Assembly (NCBI GenBank): GCA_029204225.1 | Contig: CM055101.1 | Location: 39,963,961-40,027,960, forward strand | Length of the DNA: 64,000 nt | Direction: 5' to 3' | DNA from: Diphasiastrum complanatum | Taxonomy: Eukaryota; Streptophyta; Lycopodiopsida; Lycopodiales; Lycopodiaceae | Translations under genes and position numbers: made by a program | In this document: positions 34,601 through 46,600 of the stretch, one piece after another | How positions within the stretch are numbered: the stretch's first letter is position 1 | Layout: each line of letters opens with the position of its first letter | The notes under the pieces: model-generated | Databases searched by the model: none | What the model was told of the DNA's origin: nothing | The model's input: the letters and a program-made list of their open reading frames with translations, nothing else

Positions 34601-37600
34601 TGCTCATAAGGTTCAGCTTGCTACTATTCATTTGGAAGGTCATGCCACTAACTGGTTTTGCACACAAATGATGCACTTTTCTACCAATACAGCTTGTCGA
34701 CTTCAAGATGGCTCTTCAAGGAGCTGTGATTTGTCATATGTGACTTAATACTTAACGAGACCGTTTTGTACTTGGTTTGCATGGTACTCTTAGGTATGAG
34801 GTTGCATCTGTTGCACTTACCAGTCTTGGCCACACTATGTTACTTGCTAGTACCTTACAGAATAAGTATTTTGAATTGTCCCATCTAAGCCTGCTCTTCG
34901 CCCTCTTCTGTTAAAAAATGATATCCCTGGTTCAACTAGTCCTCCTGCTTAATCTGCTGCCTTTGTTGTGCTCGGGACCATAAGTAGTTCTACTCCTGCT
35001 GCTTTCCAATGATCGCAATGATTTTGAGTTATACCTTGTTAAAGAAGGGTCTGGCAAGATAGGTCCACGTCATATTCACTTACGAATAGATATTACCAGT
35101 CGAGAATTTAGCGCCCTTCTAGCACACATTCTTTTATTAGCAGCAAAGTTGTTCTCATGTCCATGCCACACCTAAGATTGTTTCCAATCGCTTTCAGGTA
35201 ATGGTCGCTAGTTCACTCCTTTCAAAGTACCCACATGTTACTTAGCTCTTAGACGTACCCACATGTTGCACTAGAAATGTTGACAATGTTAGACTAGGGT
35301 TCCACCTCTTACGACCTGGCAACAGGATCTTATTGTACCTAGCAAAGTCCTTGTGGTGTTCCAACTTTCCTTGTTGACAAAAAAAAAGAATGGGATTGAA
35401 TGTTTTTCTATTGATCGATTATTGTGCTCTAAATCATCTTACAATTCATGATCAAAACTTGATTCCTCACAGGGATGATCTTTTTGACCCATTGTGTAAA
35501 GCATCCATGTCTTCTAAAATTGATCTTCATTTTGAGTATAATCAGATTCGTGTACATCATGGAGACGAACCTTTAGATAGCCTTTCAAACTGTTTCTACC
35601 TTAGATGAGCTTCATGTCTTAGCTTACAAAGGAGACATGCGACTTACTAGTTGCTTTGATTAGATAGTATATTTAGGGCTATCATTTAGTCATTAGGTAG
35701 ATTATTATACTCCTTCTCTAACATGTATTGCTTGGGCTCTTTGTGGGAGATCTCTTGTCTATGCTTCTACAATTGCTTGTCAGGCTTTAGTCATTGTTCG
35801 TCATTTGATAACAATATCTGTGAATCTGTCATGACATGGTATTACGGCACTTTCCTGCTCCATCTTCTCTTTCCTCTTTGTTGTCCATCATTACTCCTTC
35901 CTTCGTAGCTCCATTCAATGTTCTCTCTCCACCATTATCGCCCTTACCTCCCTTCCTTCCCCTATTCTCTCACATCTCTCTTTTGACATGTTGACTCGAG
36001 ATGCCTACTATGCTTCTCTCTACTGGCTCTAACACTCTTCTCTCTCCCTCTTGGCCTACATCACTGATCTGCGCTTCCTATCGCATCATGTGGATTGTCT
36101 CACAACAAGAACTTTTGGCTCCAAGTTGGTCAATAGATCTTGTTGTCCCTACTTGTGCCTGCCCTAATTTTCATCAATGTCTCACGATATTAGAAAAACA
36201 TGAACTTGCATAGGGTTGTTCCTTTGTCACAGTAATAACCGTGCATCGATAGCCTGCACATGCTCATGCAGTGTGATATCTTGGGCTTGAAAATAATCTC
36301 TTGAAGTCAACTCAGGTAGTGGGACACTCTGGCACAGTCTGAATTCTCTGCCACAGCCGTCAACAACATCCTACAGCTGATAGGGGGCTCACCTAATTCG
36401 CCAATTCTTGTGATTCAAAATAACACTCCCACTTGTGGAACCATTGATCCACATAGTCTGCCATACGTTGTTGTGGCATGCTATGTGGAGGCTTCATGTC
36501 TTATTGTTAGTATGGAACATTGGGCAGTTGATAAGGAAAACAAGAAGAGGAAGGTTCTGAAGCGAAAGGTGTATTTACAGTTACATCCAATGCTTGTGTG
36601 CCAATTGGAGTACCTCTAACGATTGTCATAATAACCTTCTCGAGATTGGCGAGAATATGCTTCATGGGCAACATGCGATCTTGCATATCCAAACGTGGAG
36701 TCTCAGGCTCAAGTTGTTGAGATACTATTGAACTACCTCTAGGTGGAGAAAGCACAGTAGATGACGGTTGAACAGGAGAAGGTGACTTCATGCAAACATC
36801 TTGATAATCCATTTTTCTTTTTAAGAAAAACAAACAAAATTCTGGAGATATACACATTGGTTATGCAAGGCAACAACTAAGAACAAATTGTGAAATGCAA
36901 AAGGAAGTAATGGTAATATAGCAAACTATAGACCTATTTTCTCTGGATAAGACGAAAAGTTGCAACCAATCTTCAACTTAGTCCAAAATTTTGCATCAAA
37001 AATCATGTTTTTTGCAAAATCTTCGCAACCACAACTGCAAAATGGATGGCATGTCATGTGTTGTATGTAATTAGCCCATGAGCTTACTAACGAATTGCCA
37101 AAAATAGCCATGGAGCTAAATTAGACCAGAACTAGTCATTAGGATTGTTAATAAAGAAGCTCAAACAACCACACCACATTTGTATTGGTGGGAATTGTAA
37201 TAATGGTTGTAAGGCCCAAATTAAGGTAATAAGGCCCCAAATGTTAGAGGCACTAAAAGCCCACTATAAATCGAGGAGGTCGTGCTAATTTGGAGGCTAT
37301 TCTACTTTTATGATTTCTGAACTTTTGGTGATCTTGAAGCTTCTCTTTGAGAGCTTTCTTTGTGGTTCATGTGCCTACAACTAGTTTCAGGCCTTATCTT
37401 GTGAATGATCAATAATGATGAATAATGGATTCTTACTTTGCCTATTTTGGTGAAGTTTTGCTATCTTTGTCTAGTTTCTTGATTTCTTGAGTATTTTCTT
37501 GATTTCTTGCATTTCCATTGTAATTTGATGTTAATGAATGGATTAGATGTTTGAATGCTAAGGTTGGCACATGACAATATTGGTATCAGAGCATTAGATC

Positions 37601-40600
37601 CTTTCCCCATCAAATTTGGTGGTTTTTTCTTCACTTGTTTCTTGATTTTCGATTTCTAGAATGTTTTGATTCAATTTTTGACCAAGTCATTCTCATTTTT
37701 TGTGTAGTTTCTTGTTTTAGATCAGTAGATCTCTCTCTTAGCTTTCTGGAGGTACTAAGAAAAATTTATTTGGAGCTATAATGACCAAATTATGGCCATT
37801 TTAGTGATATCATTCCAATTTTAGCTAGTTAAGTTTTTGCAGTCTGTTTTTCTCCATTTTTGGCTGTACTTTTGGCCAAATTTTGTGACTGTAATTTTAT
37901 TGGATTGTAGATATCAATCTTAGCTTGAATCTGAGCCCATTTTCAGCCAATTTGGTTGAGAATTGACAAAGTTATGGCAATTCTTGTGAAAGAGGTCAAA
38001 TCCTAGCTTTGGTAGGAAATTTGGGAGAGAAGCACTTCAACCTCTCATTTGTGAAGTTTTGTTTCTTTGTAAAAAAAATTTCAGTCTTTTCATTTTGAAG
38101 GTTCGCTAGAATCACTTTTAAAAAAAATTAATAATCTAACCTAACCCTACCTTCACCCAGCCCTAACCCTACCCTCGCCAATCAGGTTAGGTATGAGAAG
38201 TGTGAAAAAACAGAGAAACTATGGCAAAAAATCTTAACCCTAATTTTGGGTTTCTAACCTTAAAAAAAAACCTAAACCTAAGCTCCCCACGGCGCCCCTC
38301 CTCTCTCTCTTCTCGGCGCCCTCTGGCCCCGCTCCCTCTCCACGCCCACGCACGGCGCCATGTGCTCATATCTCTCTCCTTTTCTCTCTATACCTCTCTC
38401 TCTCTTTGCGCGACCCACGCCCCTTCAAAATTTCGAAATATTCCGCGAAGATTCCCTCCTCCGGCGCCTAGCAAGTGCGCCCTCCTAATGCCCGTCAAAA
38501 CGAAAAAAATTTCGGTTCTTTTCTATTTTCTTATTCGGTCGTATTTTTTACGAGCATATGAGACATCCAAGTAACCAAAGAAAAAATTTGTCATCAAGAA
38601 TTTAAATTTTTCACGGTCTTATTTCTCTTATGGTCCAATATTTCAAAGAAACCAAAAAAATTTAGTAAAGGGCCCCTTTCTAAGTTTGTTATTTCCGCTT
38701 TCTTCGTGTAGCCTTAACTTTTTCGTTTGACGTCGGATTTCAATGCTTCATGAACGAAAAGTGCTCAATTCGCCGAGCTAAGTACAATAAATGTATTTCC
38801 GTAATCATTTCTCCAATTTTATTTTCTTCTATTTTTTTCGTTACCCCTTTTTCGAAGTCTTATATTCAGATTTTATATTTTAATTCTTTGAGCTCTCATA
38901 TCTTTTTCGTGTGATTTTGGAGTTCTATGCAATAAAAAGCAAAAGTGACCATTATATCAATTTCCATAGAATGGCACCGAAAAAAACGAGTAATACTAAA
39001 GAAATCCTTACTACTGAAAATCCGGTTGGAACAGATGAGTTATTAACAAAGGTTTTAACGGCCACTAAGAAAAATGCAATAGCATTTCGACAATTCCAAA
39101 AACAAAATGCAATAGCGTTTCGACAATTTTGGTATCAGAGCATTAGTATGGATTTCATTCCATCTCTGCCAACAACATTGGAAGGATTCAATGGAATTTA
39201 TGTGGTGGTGGACCAATTGACGAAATATGCCCATTTCATTCCCTACAAGACTACTTATGGTGCAGCACAGGTGGCACAACTATTTCTTAAGAATATTTTC
39301 AAATTGCATGGATTACCAAAGGAAATAGTGTGTGACTGAGATCCGAGATTCGCTAAACAGTTTTGGAAGGAGATGATGGAAAAGTTAAAGACCAAGCTAT
39401 GCTTGAGTACTGCATTCCACCCCGAGACTGATGGACAGACAGAAAGGGTAAATCAATGGTTGGAATGTTACTTGAGGCATTTTGTGGCAGACCAACAAAC
39501 AAAATGGATTGATTGGTTGCATTTGGCGGAGTTCAGTTACAACTCAACACCCCACATGTCGACTGGAATGACCCCATTTTATGCATTGTACGGATGTGAG
39601 CCTACAAAGCCAATTGACATGGAGTTGGCGGATGTAACCATGGCGGCAGTAGCAGGTGAACTGCAAAACATGCAAAACATCCTCAAGATGAATCAGGACC
39701 ATATGCGAGAGGCTCAACAAAAGATGAAATATTACGCTGACAAGCTTCCGTCATTTAAGGAATTCCACGAAGGGGATTATGTGTAATTACGATTACAGCC
39801 CTATCGCCAGTCAGTATTAAAGAAAACCCGGAGCAAGAATCTACCTCCTCGATTTTATGGGCCATTTCAAATCATCAAAAGGGTGGGGGAACTAGCATAT
39901 GAACTGGATTTAAAAACCATAACAAAAATGCATAATGTGTTCCATGTCAGCTTGTTGAAGGAACATATTGGTAAAAATGTTCAAACAGTGGTTGAACTGC
40001 CAAATGCTAGCGATGATGAAAATGTTGGTATCCCAAAAATTGGATGCTAATCCTAATGTGGAAAAGACTAATGTTAGTCTTCCATCATCCTTGATAGCCT
40101 CGACATCAGATAATCCAGGGCAAGTTAGTTATGACACTCATCAAGAGACGATCATGGCATTCGGAAATAACAAGGGAAAGCAGATAGCAATTGATGACAA
40201 CCATTTTTAGGCCAACCATCTAGTCGTGATGTGTTACCAACATCAACTGAGACTATATTCCGACATATTGGGCCTCGTCCTAATTGTGATGTTGTTCAAG
40301 ATCCACAACAATGGGTACTACAAGAACTTGAGTCATACAACAGACTACCACCTGACTATAGAAATGCCGTAAATTTTAATACTCACATGAGTATTATGGA
40401 TCGCACGCAAAAAAATCAGGGGTTTCGGAGGGATGGTAACAATTTTAAAGATAAAATCTTCATGCCTAACTTCAGTGGGAACACGGATACTATAGAGGTG
40501 GAAGAATGGTTACACAAACTGGATAAATATTTCCAGTTATTTCCGAGGACTGACCAAGCAAAGATTGCTCATGCTTCGCTACACTTTGAGGGTCCAGCTT

Positions 40601-43600
40601 ATGTTTGGTGGAAGAAAGTTGAGGCTGACCCACAAGTTCAACAAGCGATCTATAATTGGTTGCAGTTCAAGCAATTATGTACTACGATTTCTTGAATCCA
40701 TTTTTGGAGAAAATATTTTTGCAGCGTTGGTGTTCAGTTCAGCAAACGGGCTCAATCCAAGATTATAATCATGAATTTTGGCAATTGACACTCAAGGTCA
40801 AACTAGACAAAAGTGCACACTTACATCGTTATGTCCATGGGTTACAACCCCAAATTGGAGCTGACGTGGAAGCAGCCAGATGTACAAGTTTGGAGTCAAC
40901 TATGCAATTAGCTTTAATCCATGAACAGAAATACTCTTCAACATCTAAACAATTCCAGAAACAAGGGATGACTACAAATGCCAAGAGAAATATGACAAAG
41001 ATCATTGGAAGGTGTGTAAATTTTGTAAACAAGAGGTTCGGTTAACAGCCATGAGCGGCAATTCCAATGAGGGAAATCTATCGGGCGATGAGGTAGTTGA
41101 GAATCTATTGAGTGAGGATGACATTCAAATGCTACAAGAATGTCAATGTGATCTAATTGATGATGAAGAGCTGCAAATTGATAGCGGAGGATGACAGAAA
41201 TGCGCCGATAGGAAGGATGTTGATGCATCACTTATGTTCATGTCCTTAAACGCATTTAATGGTTCTCATTCTGCTAGGACTTTTCGTGTTAAAGGAAAAA
41301 TTAATGGTAGAGAAATTTATATTTTAATTGATAGTGGGAGTACTCATAACTTTTTCAATAGTTGTTCTATTAGGAGTTGTAACATAGCAACTGTGAAGAC
41401 TCCAAAGGCATTGCGGGTACAAATTGCTAATGGAAATTTCATCAATTGTGATAGAATCACAACAGAATCCAATATTCAAATGGGTAACTATGAGTTTAAA
41501 TCAAACTTCCATGTGGTTGACATGGGTCCTATCGACATGATACTTGGTGTCGAATGGCTACAGACATTGGGTGACGTTACCTTTAATCTTGAACAGGGAA
41601 TAATGCATTTTTAACAATCAGGGCAAACTTTTGAAATTCATAGTTACAGGAAAGAAGAATCAGGTTCCTACTTACGCCTGATTACGAACGCACAAGCTCG
41701 ACGCATATCTCGAAAACATGTAGATATGTTCCTTCTGAAAGTGGAAATGGATGAAGGTAAAATCAAAGAAGTTGATGCAAAGCCTATGAATACAAGGATA
41801 CAACGGGTTTTAGACAAGTTTAAAGATGTATTTCCAAACACACTACCAAAAGGGAATCCTCCAGCCAGATTTGTGGACCATATCATAGAATTTGAACCCG
41901 GTTCAAAGCCAGTCAATATTCCTTACAGATTATCACAACTGGAAAGGGAAGAAGTTCAAAAACAGGTTCAGGAATTACTTGATCAGGAGTTCATTAGTCT
42001 GAGCAAATCACCCTTCGCCTCACCTGTACTTCTCGTTAAAAAGAAGGATGGTACATTTTGAATGTGCATAGATTATCGTGCACTCAATAAGATTACCATC
42101 AAGAATAGATTTCCAATTCCCCGGGTCGATGACTTATTAGATGCCCTTAAAGGAGCACAAGTGTTTTCAAAGATTGATCTTCGTTCTGGGTATCATCAAA
42201 TCAAGTTTGGAATTGTTGAGGGAATATAAGTTGTTCGCCAAGATGTCAAAATGTGAGTTCGCCCAACAAGAGATTGAGTATTTGGGGCATATGGTGACTA
42301 AAGATGGCATCAAGGTGGATCAACGTAAGGTCGAGGTGGTTAAAAATTGGAAGAGCTCTAAAACTTTGCGACATTTAAGAGGTGTTTTGGAATTTGCATC
42401 TTATTATCGACGATTCATCTTCAACTTTTCAAGGATAGCAGCAGCACTTACGCACTTATTGAGGAAAGGAAAATTTGAATGGAGTGAAGATGCTCAAAGG
42501 AGCTTCAATCAATTGAAGGAAGCTTTGGTGAACGCTCCAGTTTTGGTGCAACCAAACTTCAGTCTACCTTTCAAGGTGACTGTTGACGCAAGTGGAAGTG
42601 GATTAGGAGCCATACTGAGTCAGAAGGATGGTGTGATTGCCTATGAGAGTCGAAAGCTGACCGACAAGGAGATGTCATATTCCACGCATGACAACGAGAT
42701 GTTGGCTATAGTTCATGCCTTGAAGAAATGGTGACACTACCTTTATGGGTCAAAGTTTATTATTAAAAGCTTACGGACAAACAAAAGAGGGTTAGCACAG
42801 GTTCAAGCATATGACTTTGCTATCGAATATCTCAAGGGCAAGGAAAATCAAGTTGCTAATGCTTTATCAAGGTTGTGGAGAATGCAAATGTGTGACACAG
42901 GCGAATCTTTGGAGGACTCCACCACTGTTCTCCAAGATGCAGAGAATGCACGTCCACAAAACAAGACCAAGCCTCACAAGGGTTATGTTGTATGTTAGAA
43001 AAGTGCATGCTGAATCCCCTCATTTCTTTGGAAAATGATTGGAAGTCCATCATCTTGGATGAGTATGCCAAGTATATAACTGTGACACAAATTATGGAAA
43101 ACTTATCGAACAAAGCTGGACTGAACAATCTCGTTACCAACTTAAAGATGGAATTTTGGTATACGATAATAAAAGGATAGTCCTAGTGCCAAATTCAAAG
43201 TTGGTACCTCAGATTTTTTATGAACTACATTCGTCTCCTAGTGCTGGTCACTCAGGAATACTAAAGACCTACCAAAAAGTTAAAAGTCTTTTCAAATGGC
43301 AAGGGATGAAGCAAGATATCTACAAGATGGTCCGGGAATGCACCTCATGTCAGATCCACAAATCAGAACATGTTAAGAAACTTGGGTTGTTACAACCACT
43401 ATCGGTTCCTTCTCAACGGTGGGGAAAGCATTAGTATGGATTTCATTCCCTACAAGACTACTTATGGTGCAACACAGGTGTTACGAGCACGTAACCAGTG
43501 TCGAACCCTAGAGAACACAGGAGGTCAAATACCACAGTTAGGGGCGTGTCAAGCGTACACGTCCAACAGGGAAAGACAATGTGAGTAGTGTACCCCGGCA

Positions 43601-46600
43601 CGGACCATAGCCATGGTGGGCCTAACACAGCATAGGGACCCTATCAGTAGGATAGGGCCCCACGTTGGGTCCCGACGTGCAGTCGGCCACGTCAATGCCA
43701 CGTGGCCGACACTTGGCAGTATGCATGCTACCAATCCTCACACTGGGCTAAGACGGGCCTACTCCATATCAGGGAGTAGGCAAGGTTGGGTGGATCAGTG
43801 AGTGTTTGCCCTACTGTGGTGTTTAGATCTCTAACACTGGTATCAGAGCCATCTCCATCTTTGGGAGTTTTGTTTCAGCAAGAGAGAAAGCTCTTAGACT
43901 GTAGAAAACAATCTTCTGGCATTTAGAAAATAGTGGGGGAGATCCATCACTGCAGAACCAGCTATCCATCACTGTTTTCCAAGTGCAATTTCTTGCAATC
44001 TGAGCGGAAATTGGATCGGAACAGTAGTGCAGGTCCATCGCTGCAGGGCAGCATCCAAACTTTGCTTGCAAGAAGATTTATCAAGACCAAAACAGAAGCA
44101 AGGCCAGCGCTGGACAGAGAGTCTTACTACTGCAGGTCCATCGCTGCAAAATCAGCATCTATCACTGCATCTGCAGTGCAAATTCGTGTAGTCTGAGCGG
44201 TTTTTGGATTGGAATGGGTCAGCAAGACCGTCGCTATTCTGATGCAGGTCCAATGCTGATTTCCAGCTCACATCTCTGTATTTTTCCGGCTGGGATTGTA
44301 TTAAAAACAGGGGACAAACCAGCGAGCAGTTTGCCTCCAGACCAGCGAGCAGTTTGAGGAAAAGTCAAATCAGAATTTTCTTGCAATTTCAAGCCTTCAA
44401 TTCTGATTTTCCAGAACAGTAGACCAATACCTCTGACAGCGAAGGTAGTGGGCAAGGAAAATCGAATTTTGCCTGCAATTTTCAGGCCCTGGTTTTTGAT
44501 GTTTCCAGGAAGGATTGGGGAACCAGACTGCACTTTCATAGCCTCGGAAGAACTGAGGGGGTTTCTTGCTTTTTTTCTTTGGAAGCACAGTCCTAAGACA
44601 GAGCTAAGCATTCTACTTTCGTTTTTCCAGTTCAATCAATCTTTCTTCTCGTTTTAGTAAGAATCTAAGGTACATCTCTTTCCATTCCGATAGCTAAAGA
44701 AACTATGTACCTATGCTGACTAGGTATCTCTGGAAGTCTGAGTTTCTTAACTAGGGTGTAGTTGATGAAATTATGGGTTGCCCCATCATCGACCATGACT
44801 CTTACTGATTGGTTGCCAAGCTTACCATGCATATGTACTAGGTCATGTGGCCCAAAGCTGAAGGGTCTCGCTAGCATTGCAGAGGTTAATTGACAACAAT
44901 GTTCATGATCTTCATGAAACACTTTTATCTCGGAAGCTGCCGAGTCACTTGAGAAGCTTACAGTCTGTACAAGATGAACTTGTTTTTTATCTTTCTTATG
45001 TTTTTTGATAAATGGCCCCTTGGGACATTGCCTGACTGTGTGACCCTTGCCCATACACACAAAGCACAAATGTTCTTGTTTGGCTTTCTCAAAATCTTCT
45101 GGTTTTAAGGGCTGTATAACTGATGGACGTTTCTGAGGAGCTTCATTTTTAACTTTTTTTTTTCTTTCTTTTTAAAAATTTCTCTTTAAATTGAAAGTCC
45201 TTCTGAGTAGGCTACTCAGAAAAGGATTGTTGTTTCGCCTTCTTCCTACCCACTGAATCATCATAGTTCTGAGCATATCTGAGAGCTTGCTCTAAGGTAG
45301 TAGGCGAGTTTCTCTGGACCTCTACTTTATATTCATCTCGAAGCCCACGGACAAACCCTCTGACTTTCTGATAGTCATCCATATTTTTTATCTTTAATAT
45401 GGCCTCTCGATACTGCGAGCTATACTGTACTAAGGATTTGTCCATTACTGTTCTCTCCCAAGCTTCCCAGGCTCTATCAAGTTCATTTTCAGGTAGAAAT
45501 TTTCGTAGGAAGGCCTTTTCAAAAGCCTTCCATGACCGGGGAGTCTGCCCGGTCTCCTGGAGGTTTAACCACCACTTGTAGGCCATGGGTCCTAGGGAAA
45601 GACTGGCCTCGATTGCTTGCAAATGGTCGGGGTTTTGTTAAGAGCATGAATGTTCTTCCATTTGCTGAGGAAGGCATGTAAAATGTCTGCATTTCTATCC
45701 TTCTCTTCTCCATTAAAAGTAGGAGGTTTTAAACCTTTAAACACATTGGAATGAGGCCGAATGGGCTCACTTGATATTGATGGAAGTGGTGAAGGGGGCG
45801 GCTGATAAGTGGAAGGGAGACGTCCTTTCGTGGAGCTCAAACTTAAACCTTTGAGCTCAGCGAACGAGTATTCCACACTGGACTTGAAATTGGCTAATGC
45901 CAGTTTCAACTCATCCACTTCTGTTACCAATTGGAGATGCTGCTCCTTGGTAACCAAATCGTCGAGTTCTTCGGCGAATTGTTCCTGTTCCACTTCCATA
46001 GGTTCTTTCCCTTTACTGAAAACCAAGGCTTTTGTTTCCAATTCATCGATGCCTCTCTCCGGGGGTTGATCCACCAATCAGCAAAGAAGGGAATTTGGTA
46101 GTGGAACCAGAGGCAGTGGTTGGTTACCGAGATAAAGAGTTACAAAATGGGAAACGAATACAACAGTACCTGATCAAATGGAAAGGGTTACCTCCTGAAG
46201 ACAACACGTGGGAAGATCATTCCTACCTAAAGAGATGGCCTGCAATTTTGGAAACAGCCAGGGATCTCATGAAGCATGACACTTGACAAAAAAAACTACA
46301 TGGTCTTCATTATTTAGGGCAAAAATGCTTAAAGTAGGGAGAGTGTCATGTGTTGTATGTAATTAGCCCATGAGCTTACTAATGAAATGCCAAAAATAGC
46401 CATGGAGCTAAATTAGACTAGACCTAGTCATTAGGATTGTTAATAAAGAAGCTCAAACAACCACACCATATTTGTATTGGTGGGAATTGTAATAATGGTT
46501 GTAAGGCCCAAATTAAGATAATAAGGCCCCAAATATTAATTAAAGGCACTAAAGGCCCACTATAAATAGAGGAGGGCGTGCTAATTTGGAGGCTATTCTA

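Noticed and set aside
38137-38180. Interstitial telomere-like repeat
   Set aside because: The CTAACC and CCCTA blocks are irregular and few. They do not form a phased CCCTAAA array.
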